A DNA stretch of 64,000 nucleotides from AV80 sp035536995 (lineage in GTDB: Bacteria > Verrucomicrobiota > Verrucomicrobiia > Chthoniobacterales > UBA10450), in the NCBI GenBank assembly GCA_035536995.1, contig DATLNB010000041.1:8079-72078 (forward strand), in the 5' to 3' direction. This document shows positions 6,930 through 16,186 of the stretch, one piece after another (the stretch's first letter is position 1; each line of letters starts with the position of its first letter). Below the pieces are notes generated by a model. The model had not been told where the DNA came from, did no database searches, and saw nothing but the letters and a program-made list of their open reading frames with translations. A program made the translations under genes and the position numbers.

Positions 6930-9170
6930 ATGAACACGAGTATGGACGGTCGATATGCCGGCGTTTTTGTTCTCTTATTGTTTCTCGCGTTTGGCAATGC
7001 ACAGGGCGCGACGATCACGGTGGATTCAACTACGGATACCGGCCCTCTGATCCAGTGCGTCTCGAAAACCGATCCGTGCACGCTCCGCGCGGCGATCGCG
7101 AAGGCGAACAGTTCCCCGGGTGACGACACGATTCGGTTTGTGACCGGCGCCGGCAATGCGGGATGTGACAGTGCCGGCAATTGCACAATCCGAGTGGCAA
7201 CCGCGCTCCCGACCGTGACCGACAACCTGACGATCAATGGCCCCGGGGCGAAGAAATTGATCATTCAACGGAGCCCGGACGCAGGTACGCCGAATTTCGG
7301 AATCCTGTCGATCAATCCCGGTCTGACAGTTGCGATCAATGCCGTGTCGTTCAGCAACGGCCGGAGCAACGGATCGGGCGGCGCGATCACTAACCAGGGA
7401 GCGAACCTGACGATTCGCGACTGCGAGATCGGCGGGAACCATTCCAACTATGGCGGGGCGATTGCCAATTTCGCCGGGGACGGCGGCGAGAATGCCACTC
7501 TGACAATGCTGAATACGCTGGTGCTTTATAATGCGGGCGAAGCATTCCTTCAATTCGAGCAAGTAGAGGCCGGCGGCGTTGTGAACCGAGCTACCGACGG
7601 CCACGCAACGTTTACGGCAACGAATTGCGTGTTCTTGAATAACTCCGGCTCAGGCGGCGGAGCGATTGGCAACATTTCATACTATGGGAACGGGGTCGCT
7701 GTATTGAAAATTCGCGAGTGCACCTTCACCGGGAATTCGTCGAGCGCCGGCGGGGCGATTCACGCCCGGGGGGATGCGAGCGGATTGAAGGCGTCCGTCG
7801 ACATTCGGAACAGTACCTTCAGCTCCAATGTTTCATCCGGAATAGGCGGCGCGATTTACAACTACGGGACCCAGGTTGTTCTCTTCAATTCCACGATAAG
7901 CGGCAATCAGGCGAGCCAGGGCGGGGGCGGGTTCGCTAACGCTAACCTCACGAGCAAAGTCTCGATTCAGAGTTGTACATTCAGCGCCAATCTTTCGACG
8001 GATAACAGTGCCGGGCTCAATCTGCGTAACACGAACGGGACAGTCGAAGTGTTGAACACCATTTTCGATCGCACGGTGAACGCGGCCAATGTGTTCAATG
8101 ATGTGTCCGGCGGCGGCAACTTCATTTCGGCAGGCCACAACCTGATCGACGATGCGGCGGGCGGCCCTCCGTTCGCGACCGGGCCGGGCGGATTGTTCGA
8201 TGGCCCGAGCGACCTGCGGAACACCGACGCCGCCCTGGCTGCTTTGGCGGACAACGGCGGACCGACGCAAACACATGCGATCTCGGGGAAGAGCGACGCG
8301 ATCAATCATGGGGACAATCGGTTAGCGCCGAAGTTTGACCAGCGCGGGTTTACTCGCTCAGGCGTGAGCGATACCGGGGCCTACGAAGCGGGAGGGCAGG
8401 CGCCGTCGACTCTGGCGAATATTTCGACCCGGCTCCGCGTGGAGACCGGCGACAACGCGCTGATCGCGGGATTCATCGTCACCGGCACGGAGTCGAAGAA
8501 GATAATGGTGCGCGGGATTGGGCCGTCCTTGCCCTTTGCCGGGAAACTGGAAAACCCGACCTTGGAGCTGCGCGATGCCGCGAATTTGATAACCGCGAAC
8601 GACAACTGGGTGAATTCGCCAAACAAGCAGGCGATCATCGATTCAACGATCCCGCCCTCGAGCGACCTCGAGTCGGCGGTGGTCGAAGTGTTGCGGTCGG
8701 AAAGCTCGAGTTACACCGCCGTTCTGCGCGGGGTGAGCGATGGGACCGGGATCGGGGTGGTGGAAGTATACGATCTCGATGGCTCTGTTAATTCGAGGCT
8801 CGCGAACATCTCAACCCGTGGCCTTGTTGGGACCGGCGACAACGTGCTGATCGCGGGAACAATCGTTCTCGGGCAGCCTGTGCAGAAGGTAATTCTGCGG
8901 GCCATCGGGCCGTCGTTGCCGGTGTCCGGCGCGATGGCAGACCCGACATTGGAATTGCGCGATAGCCAGGGTGCTTTGATCCGTGCGAACGACAATTGGA
9001 AGACCGATCAAGAGGCGGAGATCATCGCTACCACGGTGCCGCCGACGCACGATCTGGAATCGGCTATCGTCACCGACCTGGGCGCGAACGGCGCGAGTTA
9101 TACCGCGATCGTGCGCGGAGCAGGCGACACTACCGGGATCGCGTTGGTGGAAATCTATCGGCTCGAGTAG
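6930..9170 (+). CDS. Secreted CSLREA / parallel beta-helix protein with two C-terminal shared modules
   Basis: The 746-residue exported protein has a signal peptide (MDGRYAGVFVLLLFLAFGNAQG, from the first or fifth codon). It is followed by a CSLREA-type segment (ITVDSTTDTG ... DPCTLRAAIAKAN, residues ~29-58). Residues ~95-440 are repetitive short strands with GGAI/GGGF turns (SGGAITNQGANLTIRDC, SSAGGAIHARGD, GIGGAIYNYGTQ), the hallmark of right-handed parallel beta-helix polymorphic-outer-membrane-protein-like repeats. The helix closes at DTGAYEAGG (~residue 480), typical of the choice-of-anchor-Q family. Residues ~494-618 and ~623-746 are two copies of the LANISTR...VEVY module. The protein is probably a surface adhesin or polysaccharide-interacting protein; this is inference. 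Confidence 0.87.
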   Translation: MNTSMDGRYAGVFVLLLFLAFGNAQGATITVDSTTDTGPLIQCVSKTDPCTLRAAIAKANSSPGDDTIRFVTGAGNAGCDSAGNCTIRVATALPTVTDNLTINGPGAKKLIIQRSPDAGTPNFGILSINPGLTVAINAVSFSNGRSNGSGGAITNQGANLTIRDCEIGGNHSNYGGAIANFAGDGGENATLTMLNTLVLYNAGEAFLQFEQVEAGGVVNRATDGHATFTATNCVFLNNSGSGGGAIGNISYYGNGVAVLKIRECTFTGNSSSAGGAIHARGDASGLKASVDIRNSTFSSNVSSGIGGAIYNYGTQVVLFNSTISGNQASQGGGGFANANLTSKVSIQSCTFSANLSTDNSAGLNLRNTNGTVEVLNTIFDRTVNAANVFNDVSGGGNFISAGHNLIDDAAGGPPFATGPGGLFDGPSDLRNTDAALAALADNGGPTQTHAISGKSDAINHGDNRLAPKFDQRGFTRSGVSDTGAYEAGGQAPSTLANISTRLRVETGDNALIAGFIVTGTESKKIMVRGIGPSLPFAGKLENPTLELRDAANLITANDNWVNSPNKQAIIDSTIPPSSDLESAVVEVLRSESSSYTAVLRGVSDGTGIGVVEVYDLDGSVNSRLANISTRGLVGTGDNVLIAGTIVLGQPVQKVILRAIGPSLPVSGAMADPTLELRDSQGALIRANDNWKTDQEAEIIATTVPPTHDLESAIVTDLGANGASYTAIVRGAGDTTGIALVEIYRLE

Positions 9171-9306
9171 GTGAGGAAGGTGGCCTTTTCACGAGGGCCG
9201 TTCTGTAGCCGCTTCGCTATGCGAAGCGTCGATCGCCTGGCGCGGGGGAGTTGGAGGCGCTGTTTTCGGATTTCGAATTGAGATCGCGGTGCCGTATGCT
9301 CGCGAG

Positions 9307-11013
9307 ATGGGCAGCGCCAAACGCTTCGTCGTTTTTTTCCTCTTCGTCTGCCTAACGACAGCTGACGCTGCCTGGCGCGAACCGGCCCGGGGACGCCACG
9401 GAATGGTGGCCTCGACGGAAGGGGTCGCCTCGGAAATCGGGGTCCAAGTTTTGAAGCGTGGTGGCAACGCAATTGATGCGGCCGTCGCGGTCGCTTTTGC
9501 CCTGGCAGTCGTCTATCCGTCGGCCGGTAACATGGGCGGAGGCGGGTTCATGATGATTCGTCGAAGCGACGGGACAACCACCGCAATCGATTACCGCGAA
9601 ACCGCGCCGGCGTCCGCGACGCGCGACATGTTTGTCGGTCCTGACGGTCAGTTAATCAAAGGCGACCAGTCTTCTTTGCGTGGATATCGCGCCGCGGGAG
9701 TTCCTGGGACGGTCGCTGGAATGGCGCTGGCCCTGCAAAAATACGGTTCGGGAAAACTTACCTGGACACAATTGATCGAGCCGGCGCGCAAACTGGCGAC
9801 CGACGGTTTTATCGTGACGCGGCGGACCGAAAAGCTTCTGGAAGAAAACCGGGATCTCCTTTCCTTCCCGGACAGTCGCCGGATTTTCCTGAACGACGGC
9901 AAGCTCTTCCGGGAAGGCGAACCTCTCCGGCAACCGGACCTCGCGGCGACGCTCGCCCGCCTCCAGAAGAAAGGTCCCCGGGAATTTTACGAAGGTGAAA
10001 CCGCGCGCTTAATCGCCGAAGACATGCGGCTCCACGGAGGATTGATTACGGCCGACGACTTGAAGGAGTACACTGCAAAAGAACGGGTTCCTCTCCGCGG
10101 AAGTTATCGCGGGCACGGGATCGTCTCGATGCCACCACCGTCCGCGGGCGGCGCGGTCCTGCTCGAGATGCTCAACATCTTGGAAGGGTTCGATCTAAAG
10201 AGACTGCATCCGTTCTCGGCAGATCGGTTGCACTTTTTGGTGGAAACGATGCGTCGCGCCTACGCAGACCGGGCCGAATACATGGGCGACGCGGACTTCG
10301 GGCCGGTGCCCGCCGCCGGTATGATCGACAAAGGGTACGCGGAACGGCAACGCGCCACGATCAAACCCGACCGGGCTACGGCGAGCAGCGAGATCGGCGG
10401 TGGGAAACCGGCGGGACACGAGTCACCCCAGACCACGCATTTTACCGTGATCGATTCCGGAGGGAACGCGGTCGCGAACACTTACACATTGAACGGATGG
10501 TTTGGATCGGGCGTGGTAGCGAAAGGAACCGGCGTGCTTCTGAACAACGAGATGGACGATTTCACTTCGAAGCCGGGCACGCCCAATCTTTATGGAGCGA
10601 TCCAGAGCGAGCGAAACGCGATCGCCCCGCGGAAACGCCCGCTTTCTTCAATGACGCCGACGTTCGTCCTGCGTCCGGACGGGAGTCTGTATTTCACGAT
10701 CGGGAGCCCAGGCGGAACAACAATTACCAACACCGTGATGCAAGTGATCACGAACGTGATCGATCACGGGATGAATATCCAGGAAGCGATCGACGCGCCG
10801 CATATCCATCATCAATGGCAACCGGACGAGATCATCGAGGAGCCGATGGGGTTGTCCACGGAGACCCGACAAGCGCTGGAAGCGCGCGGCCACCGCTTCG
10901 CGCCCGAACAGCGAAACATGAGCGATCTCCAGGGGATCATGATCGATCCGGAAACAAAGATGCGGCTTGGCGGAAGCGACTCGCGTCAGAACGGCGTCGC
11001 GATCGGTTACTAA
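9307..11013 (+). CDS. ggt: Gamma-glutamyltransferase
   Basis: The protein hydrolyses or transfers the gamma-glutamyl group of glutathione and related peptides in the periplasm. From the ATG at 9307 the leader MGSAKRFVVFFLFVCLTTAD is a signal peptide. The large-subunit motif GNMGGGGFMMIRR lies near residue 80. The autoprocessing site is QTTHFTVID, where the Thr encoded at 10432 becomes the N-terminal nucleophile of the small subunit. LSSMTPTFVL and GSPGGTTITNTVMQVI complete the active site. A length of ~568 residues is normal for the family. An alternative GTG start lies at 9289. The membrane protein gene at 11025 follows after 11 bases and may be co-transcribed. Confidence 0.95.
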   Translation: MGSAKRFVVFFLFVCLTTADAAWREPARGRHGMVASTEGVASEIGVQVLKRGGNAIDAAVAVAFALAVVYPSAGNMGGGGFMMIRRSDGTTTAIDYRETAPASATRDMFVGPDGQLIKGDQSSLRGYRAAGVPGTVAGMALALQKYGSGKLTWTQLIEPARKLATDGFIVTRRTEKLLEENRDLLSFPDSRRIFLNDGKLFREGEPLRQPDLAATLARLQKKGPREFYEGETARLIAEDMRLHGGLITADDLKEYTAKERVPLRGSYRGHGIVSMPPPSAGGAVLLEMLNILEGFDLKRLHPFSADRLHFLVETMRRAYADRAEYMGDADFGPVPAAGMIDKGYAERQRATIKPDRATASSEIGGGKPAGHESPQTTHFTVIDSGGNAVANTYTLNGWFGSGVVAKGTGVLLNNEMDDFTSKPGTPNLYGAIQSERNAIAPRKRPLSSMTPTFVLRPDGSLYFTIGSPGGTTITNTVMQVITNVIDHGMNIQEAIDAPHIHHQWQPDEIIEEPMGLSTETRQALEARGHRFAPEQRNMSDLQGIMIDPETKMRLGGSDSRQNGVAIGY

Positions 11014-11024
11014 AGACGGGGGCC

Positions 11025-11357
11025 ATGACCTGGCGAGGCTACCTTCTCTTCGGCCTTTTAAGTTTGCCGGTGGCCCTGCTCAGCACGGCTTTCTGGATGG
11101 TCAATCCCGTGACCGCGTTGCTCATGTTCCTGGCCGCGATTCCATTGCGCTGGTTCGGTTATCAACCGCCGGTCGAAAGCTGGTCCGGCCTGGGCACGGC
11201 AATGTGGCTCGGCTTGCTTTGGCCGTTGACCGTTGCGCCATTTCACTGGCTCAACTTTCGCGTTTTGCGCTGGGGCAAGTGGGGTTACGCCGCAGTGTTA
11301 CTAATCGGGAATCTGGTGATCGCGATGATTTACCTGATCGCGAAGGAAGGAACGTAA
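11025..11357 (+). CDS. Small integral membrane protein, function unknown
   Basis: This 110-residue, very hydrophobic protein has about four membrane segments: YLLFGLLSLPVALLSTAFWM, ALLMFLAAIPLRW, a WLGLLWPLTVAPFHW stretch and YAAVLLIGNLVIAMIYLIA. It contains aromatic residues at segment ends and almost no polar loops. It starts 11 bases after the gamma-glutamyltransferase stop, with GACGGGGGCC before the ATG. I recognise no family. The longer frame upstream (to 10497) is out-of-frame shadow of ggt and is not coding. Confidence 0.7.
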   Translation: MTWRGYLLFGLLSLPVALLSTAFWMVNPVTALLMFLAAIPLRWFGYQPPVESWSGLGTAMWLGLLWPLTVAPFHWLNFRVLRWGKWGYAAVLLIGNLVIAMIYLIAKEGT

Positions 11358-11421
11358 CTGTAACCGCGGCGGTCCGTCGCCGCGCCGGCTACCTGCCGCG
11401 CCGCAGCGGCGACTACGACGC

Positions 11422-12363
11422 TTATCCGACTGAGCTTGATTGTTCGGCGGGCCGACGGCTCTCGCCCAGCTTCGGCAGATCGGGGTCGAGAAAGCCAAGC
11501 GCGTGCGGCGGCTTGATCACGCGGACGCGAGCGGCGCGTTGTTCCTCGATAATCTGGTCACGGAACGCCTGCATCCGGGTCCAATGAACCTTTGGCCGAA
11601 AATGATGCTCGGCGTGGTATCCGTTAAAGAACCAAAGCCAGTTGTAGAGCTTATCGTAACTGCTCACGCCCCACGCGATCGGCACGTCCGGGTTGCCGCC
11701 GTAATGAAGGTAATAGCCATTCAGGTAGGAGAGACAATGGCCGAGATACCAAAAGCCGAGGAGGAAGATGAGGTAGTGCCAATTGAGAATCCCGAGGGTG
11801 GCAAAGGTCGCGATGAAGAGTGCGATCTCGGCGATTCCCCAGAATGCTTCTCGTTTGTCTTTCCGCATTAAGGCGTTGAAGACTGTTTTCGGATCCTCGC
11901 GAAAGAAGCTAAGAAACGTGTAGCTCAGCGGATGTTCCGGCTCACCGTCGTGCCCGTGCTTGTAGATCGAGAGCCAATCGATGGTCTCACCGTGCTCGTC
12001 AGGCCGATCGGCATTCCCTTTGTGGTGCTGCATGTGGACGCAATCGTAAAACACCTGGCTGAAGCCGACGGAGACCGATTCAAGGAGACTGAAAACCCGG
12101 TTCAGGAAAGACGACCGGAAATACGGGTTATGAATGAAGTTGTGAGAGATGCCGTTGATGTTCCAGGAGATGCTGACCGAGTAGAGGAACCCAAGAATCA
12201 GCATGACCCAGAGCGGGGTATGCGGGAAGAGGAGGAACATCCCGGCGAAATAAGCGAGATGAAGAAGCTCAGCCGTGACCGGGATTACGTCCCAGCGGGT
12301 GTAGGCGAAAATTCGGGAATCGGTCTGGAGCCGCTCGCTGGCGACGTCGTGCACGGCATGCAT
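11422..12363 (-). CDS. Membrane fatty acid desaturase family protein
   Basis: This is a di-iron membrane desaturase or hydroxylase acting on fatty acyl chains or related lipids. The histidine boxes are visible: HNFIHN (~residue 75), HMQHH (~110) and the C-terminal HAEHH (~255), separated by hydrophobic helices (LLHLAYFAGMFLLF, WVMLILGFLYSVSISW, ALFIATFATLGILNWHYLIFLLGFW). About 313 residues is in the normal range. I chose the ATG at 12363 (MHAVHDVASERL); an upstream TTG at 12408 is possible. The exact regiochemistry cannot be read from the sequence. The downstream side (11358-11421) holds GC-rich palindromic repeat sequence. Confidence 0.85.
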   Translation of the reverse strand: MHAVHDVASERLQTDSRIFAYTRWDVIPVTAELLHLAYFAGMFLLFPHTPLWVMLILGFLYSVSISWNINGISHNFIHNPYFRSSFLNRVFSLLESVSVGFSQVFYDCVHMQHHKGNADRPDEHGETIDWLSIYKHGHDGEPEHPLSYTFLSFFREDPKTVFNALMRKDKREAFWGIAEIALFIATFATLGILNWHYLIFLLGFWYLGHCLSYLNGYYLHYGGNPDVPIAWGVSSYDKLYNWLWFFNGYHAEHHFRPKVHWTRMQAFRDQIIEEQRAARVRVIKPPHALGFLDPDLPKLGESRRPAEQSSSVG

Positions 12364-12451
12364 TTGGGGACGGAATGGTAGCTGAATTCGGCAATTTCGC
12401 ACGAGCAAAACACGGCTGGGGGCGTTATCTACTCAGTTCGCCAGCCACATC

Positions 12452-13699
12452 ATGAAACCTACTTCCATACCCGAGATCGGTTCTTCGGAGAACCAGGACC
12501 TGACGCCGGAGATTCGAGAGCTCTTCCGTAAATTGAGCGAGCGCGCACCGCGTGAAGGCGCGCGGCTCCTCTCCGATTATCCCGAGACCTTCGTTGTGGA
12601 CATGCTGGAGCTGCTCAATCCGGCGATGGCGATCGATGTCCTGGAATGCATGCCGGACGAGCGGCAGCAGGCGGTGATGGCGGCGGCCCCACCGGAAACG
12701 AGCAGGCAATGGATGCGCAACGAGTCGTATCCAGAACACACAATCGGGCGGCTCATGCAGCCGCCGCTGGCGGTGTTCCGCCCCGACACGACGATCGGCG
12801 ACGCGATCGAGCAAATCCGGACCCTGACGCGCCACACTATTATTACCTATGGGTTTGTGACCGACGACTCGGAGAAACTGCTCGGGGTGATTGTCATGCG
12901 CGACATGATGCTGGGCCGTCGCGAACAACAGGTGCAGGAAGTGATGTTGACGAATCCGTTCTACCTCGAGCCCGAGATGACCCTGACCGAGGCGATGAAC
13001 GCGGTCCTGGCCCGGCATTACCCGGTTTATCCAGTGTGCGATATCCGGGGCGAGCTCATCGGACTTTTGCGCGGGCAGATGCTGTTCGAGGCGCAGGCGG
13101 TGGAGCTGAGCGCGCAGCCCGGAAGCATGGTCGGTGTCGAGAAACAGGAGCGCCTAACGACACCATGGTCGCGCAGTCTCCGTTTCCGTCATCCCTGGCT
13201 CCAGGTAAATTTGATCAGCGGGTTCATCGCCGCCGCCGTGGTCGGATATTTCCAGGACACGATCGACCGCATTCTGGTCCTGGCGGTGTTCGTCCCGGTT
13301 TTGATCGGGCAATCTTCCAACACCGGCGTGCAGACGTTGTCGGTAGCGTTGCGCGGGATGACGCTCGGGGAGCTCCACAGCGGCCGCGCCCGGCTCCTGG
13401 TCGCGAAAGAAACCTGGCTCGGCTTTCTCAACGGAGTCTTCACTGGCCTGACGGCCGCGCTCGGCATGCTCCTTTTCGCAAAGTTTCAGGGCAACCCGCA
13501 GGCCGGGGTCCTGGCCTGGGTTGTTTTCCTGGCCGTTACCGGAAGTTGTCTCTTGAGTGGAATAGCGGGCGCGCTTGTCCCTTTAATCATGCGGAAGTTC
13601 GGCGCGGACCCCGTGACCGCCTCCAGCATCGTTCTGACCACGATCACCGATGTCGCGAGCCTGGCCGTTTTTCTCGGCCTCGCGACCTGGATCGTGTAA
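12452..13699 (+). CDS. mgtE: MgtE-family magnesium transporter
   Basis: This inner-membrane Mg2+ channel/transporter has three parts. Residues ~15-85 form a short MgtE N domain (helical repeats, LLSDYPETFVVDMLELL, CMPDERQQAVM). Residues ~90-215 are a pair of CBS domains (GRLMQPPLAVFRPDTTIGDAI..., EVMLTNPFYLEPEMTLTEAM...). Residues ~240-415 are the five-helix pore, with family motifs PVLIGQSSNTGVQTLSV and GADPVTASSIVLTTITDV. The length of 415 residues is slightly below the usual ~450 because the N domain is short. The DxxA segment containing the pore-lining Asp is intact. It is followed after 10 bases by the YdeI-like gene, possibly co-transcribed. Confidence 0.93.
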   Translation: MKPTSIPEIGSSENQDLTPEIRELFRKLSERAPREGARLLSDYPETFVVDMLELLNPAMAIDVLECMPDERQQAVMAAAPPETSRQWMRNESYPEHTIGRLMQPPLAVFRPDTTIGDAIEQIRTLTRHTIITYGFVTDDSEKLLGVIVMRDMMLGRREQQVQEVMLTNPFYLEPEMTLTEAMNAVLARHYPVYPVCDIRGELIGLLRGQMLFEAQAVELSAQPGSMVGVEKQERLTTPWSRSLRFRHPWLQVNLISGFIAAAVVGYFQDTIDRILVLAVFVPVLIGQSSNTGVQTLSVALRGMTLGELHSGRARLLVAKETWLGFLNGVFTGLTAALGMLLFAKFQGNPQAGVLAWVVFLAVTGSCLLSGIAGALVPLIMRKFGADPVTASSIVLTTITDVASLAVFLGLATWIV

Positions 13700-13709
13700 A
13701 CCCTAGAGA

Positions 13710-14276
13710 ATGACCGCAAACGCACTGATCCGTTTCAAAGCCAAACTTTCTCGACCCGCAGCCGACCCCGCGGCCCCGCGGACAGAAGATGGCTCCTGGA
13801 TGTTTCTCGTCCTGCCGAAAAACGCCAGCGCGAAGCTTCCGACGCGGAGCATGACGTCAATTGAAGGCAAGATGAACGGGGTTTCCTTTCAAGCCACGCT
13901 CGAGCCGGACGGACAAAAGAGCCACTGGCTGAAAGTGGATCGCAAGTTGAGCAAAGCCGCGGGCGCGGAGGCGGGCGATACGGTCAGTCTCGAGGTCACG
14001 CCGGCAACGGAGGAACCGGAAGCGGCCGTCCCACCGGATTTAAGAAAAGCGCTGGCCGCGGCGACGCCGAAAGTCCGCGCTTTGTGGTCCGATATCACGC
14101 CGATCGCGCGCCGCGATTGGATCCAGTGGATCACTTCCGCCAAGCAAGCGGAGACGCGCACGCGTCGGGTGAAGAATGCCTGCTCGATGCTCGCCGCCGG
14201 AAAACGCCGCGTTTGCTGCTTTGATCGCTCTGGGTATTACAGCAAGAGCATGAGCGCTCCCAAAGCCGCTGATTAG
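13710..14276 (+). CDS. YdeI/OmdA-family protein with DUF1905 domain
   Basis: The protein has 188 residues. The N-terminal half (~5-98) fits DUF1905: a small beta barrel beginning RFKAKLSRP, with WMFLVLPKNASAKL and FQATLEPDGQKSHWLKV. The C-terminal part (~105-170) fits the YdeI/OmpD-associated domain: VPPDLRKALAAATPKVRALW, RRDWIQWITSAKQAETRTRRV, with the conserved IxxAKKxETRxRR-type helix. The family has been linked to bacteriocin protection and peptide resistance, but its biochemical role is unclear. The gene starts 10 bases after mgtE. Confidence 0.85.
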   Translation: MTANALIRFKAKLSRPAADPAAPRTEDGSWMFLVLPKNASAKLPTRSMTSIEGKMNGVSFQATLEPDGQKSHWLKVDRKLSKAAGAEAGDTVSLEVTPATEEPEAAVPPDLRKALAAATPKVRALWSDITPIARRDWIQWITSAKQAETRTRRVKNACSMLAAGKRRVCCFDRSGYYSKSMSAPKAAD

Positions 14277-14378
14277 ATATTTTTGAGCGGGACACTGGCG
14301 GGGCAATACGACAGCATCCAAGGCTAACCCGAGCCGCGATCTTCATGGAACCGTGCGGGGACGAAACAGGAGCACTTC

Positions 14379-15200
14379 ATGAACGATGAGCTCGATCAAA
14401 ACGCCGAACTCGAGCTGACGCCGGACGAAGAGGCGTTATTGGAGGAAATGCCCGCCCTGGCTGCGCTCGGCGTAACCCGGCGGGCGTTCGTGAAGCGAAC
14501 CCTCGCGGCAAGCCTTGGGGTGTTCGCGCTCGATCTGCTCGCGCATGAGGAAGCACTTGCCGCGCTGGGCGCCGCGCCCGACGCGGTGTTTGCGGACAAG
14601 ACGATCGAGAATCTGGTCAAGGTTGCGCTGAAGGTGAATGGCGCGGCAAAGAAGCTGGAGATCGATTCGCGGGTCGTTCTCCTCGATGCGTTGCGCGAAC
14701 GGCTCGGACTGACCGGCTCCAAAAAGGGCTGTGACCAGGGACAGTGCGGCGCGTGCACGGTGCTCGTGAACGGAAAGCGCGTTCTCTCCTGCCTCACCCT
14801 CGCCGCGACCTGCGAGGGCAAGGACGTCACGACAATTGAGGGACTGGCGAAGGGTGAGCAGCTCCATCCGTTGCAAGCGGCCTTCATCAAGTACGACGGA
14901 TTCCAATGCGGTTACTGCACCCCTGGCCAGATTTGCTCGGCGGTTGCGATGCTCGATGAAGCGAAGCGTGGCGATGCCAGCCACGCCACCGACGACTTCG
15001 GCCCGGTGAAAGCCGAGCTGACCGATGACGAGATACGGGAGCGGATGAGCGGCAACATCTGCCGGTGCGGGGCTTACCCGGGGATCGTCGCGGCGATCAA
15101 GGAAGTGCATTCAGGCAAGAAAACAGCGCAGACCTGGCAGTTTGCCGGGGAGGAGCAGCTCGCGCGGGTGCGAAAGGACGGGGGCGATGCGGCCGTTTAA
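14379..15200 (+). CDS. Molybdenum hydroxylase, 2Fe-2S subunit (PaoA/YagT-like), Tat-exported
   Basis: This is the electron-transfer subunit of a three-part xanthine-dehydrogenase-family enzyme, most like periplasmic aldehyde oxidoreductase. A twin-arginine motif TRRAFVKR (RR at 34-35) with a following hydrophobic stretch indicates Tat export. It is preceded by an unusual ~30-residue acidic extension. The plant-type 2Fe-2S cluster ligands are C118, C123, C126 and C138 (GCDQGQCGACTVLVNG). The second cluster ligands lie in FQCGYCTPGQ and NICRCGAYPGI, the expected order for the family. AGGAGC sits before the ATG. The next gene starts inside its 3' end (14-base overlap), so the subunits are translationally coupled. 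Confidence 0.93.
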   Translation: MNDELDQNAELELTPDEEALLEEMPALAALGVTRRAFVKRTLAASLGVFALDLLAHEEALAALGAAPDAVFADKTIENLVKVALKVNGAAKKLEIDSRVVLLDALRERLGLTGSKKGCDQGQCGACTVLVNGKRVLSCLTLAATCEGKDVTTIEGLAKGEQLHPLQAAFIKYDGFQCGYCTPGQICSAVAMLDEAKRGDASHATDDFGPVKAELTDDEIRERMSGNICRCGAYPGIVAAIKEVHSGKKTAQTWQFAGEEQLARVRKDGGDAAV

Positions 15201-16173
15201 GTACACGCGCGCGTCTGACCCGGGCGGCGCGGCAACCGCCGTCGCGGCAAATCCGGCCGCGAAGTTCCTCGCCGGGGGGACCAATATCCTCGACCTGATG
15301 AAGGAGGATGTGGAGCGGCCTAACGAGTTGGTCGACCTTACCCGGCTCAAGCTGGCGGAGATCAAGCCGACGAGCGGCGGCGTCTCGATCGGGGCGCTCG
15401 CGACGAACACAGATACGGCCAATCATCCGCTGATCCGGCGCGATTATCCGCTCCTGACAATGGCGATCGTGGCCGGTGCTTCGGGCCAGCTCCGGAACAT
15501 GGCGACGAATGGCGGGAACCTCATGCAACGGACGCGGTGCCAGTATTTCTACGACATCGCGATGCCATGCAATAAACGCGAGCCCGGGAGCGGCTGCGGC
15601 GCGCGTGAAGGTCTCAACCGGATGCACGCGATTCTGGGGTGGAGCGAGAGTTGCGTCGCCACTTATCCCGGCGATATGGCGAACGCGCTCTACGCGCTGG
15701 ATGCAGTCGTCAGAATCAGAGGCGTCGACGGAAAGGAGCGCACGCTGCCGGTGCTCGAATTCCATCGCCTGCCCGGCGAGACGCCGGAGCGCGACAACAC
15801 TCTTCAGCACGGGGAGTTGATCGTCGCGATCGAGCTCCCAAAATCGAATTTCGCGAAGAACTCCTATTATCTGAAGGTCCGGGACCGCGCATCGTATGCG
15901 TTCGCTCTCGTCGCGGTGGCCGCCGCCCTCGAGGCCGACGGCACAAACATCAGGCAGGCGCGGCTCGTCCTCGGCAGCGTGGCCCATAAACCCTGGCGGA
16001 ACCAGGAAGCCGAAGCCGCGCTCGCCGGAAAACCGGCGTCAGAAGAAAACTTCCGCGGCGCCGCCGAAATCGCCCTGCGCGAGGCAAAGCCGCTCGCCCA
16101 TAATGCTTACAAGGTGGAGCTGGCGAAGCGGGCAATCGTCCGTGCCTTGATGCGCGCGAGCAAACTGGCATGA
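15187..16173 (+). CDS. Molybdenum hydroxylase, FAD-binding subunit (PaoB/YagS-like)
   Basis: The 328-residue medium subunit has the FAD-binding loop FLAGGTNILDLMKEDV near residue 30 and the RNMATNGGNLMQRTRC segment. Cysteines at about 118, 128, 137 and 156 (in TRCQYF, MPCNKR, SGCGA and ESCVAT) match the extra 4Fe-4S-binding insertion known in the PaoB-type branch, which classical xanthine dehydrogenases lack. The C-terminal CO-dehydrogenase-flavoprotein domain spans ~225-325. It starts within the preceding subunit gene and ends 13 bases before the catalytic subunit. It passes electrons between the Fe-S clusters and the physiological acceptor. Confidence 0.92.
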   Translation: MRPFKYTRASDPGGAATAVAANPAAKFLAGGTNILDLMKEDVERPNELVDLTRLKLAEIKPTSGGVSIGALATNTDTANHPLIRRDYPLLTMAIVAGASGQLRNMATNGGNLMQRTRCQYFYDIAMPCNKREPGSGCGAREGLNRMHAILGWSESCVATYPGDMANALYALDAVVRIRGVDGKERTLPVLEFHRLPGETPERDNTLQHGELIVAIELPKSNFAKNSYYLKVRDRASYAFALVAVAAALEADGTNIRQARLVLGSVAHKPWRNQEAEAALAGKPASEENFRGAAEIALREAKPLAHNAYKVELAKRAIVRALMRASKLA

Positions 16174-16186
16174 AGGGAGGGATCTG

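Noticed and set aside
6755..7264. Upstream extension of the zinc-ribbon frame to 7264 (228 residues)
   Set aside because: It covers the promoter and first part of the plus-strand beta-helix protein gene and lacks coding character.
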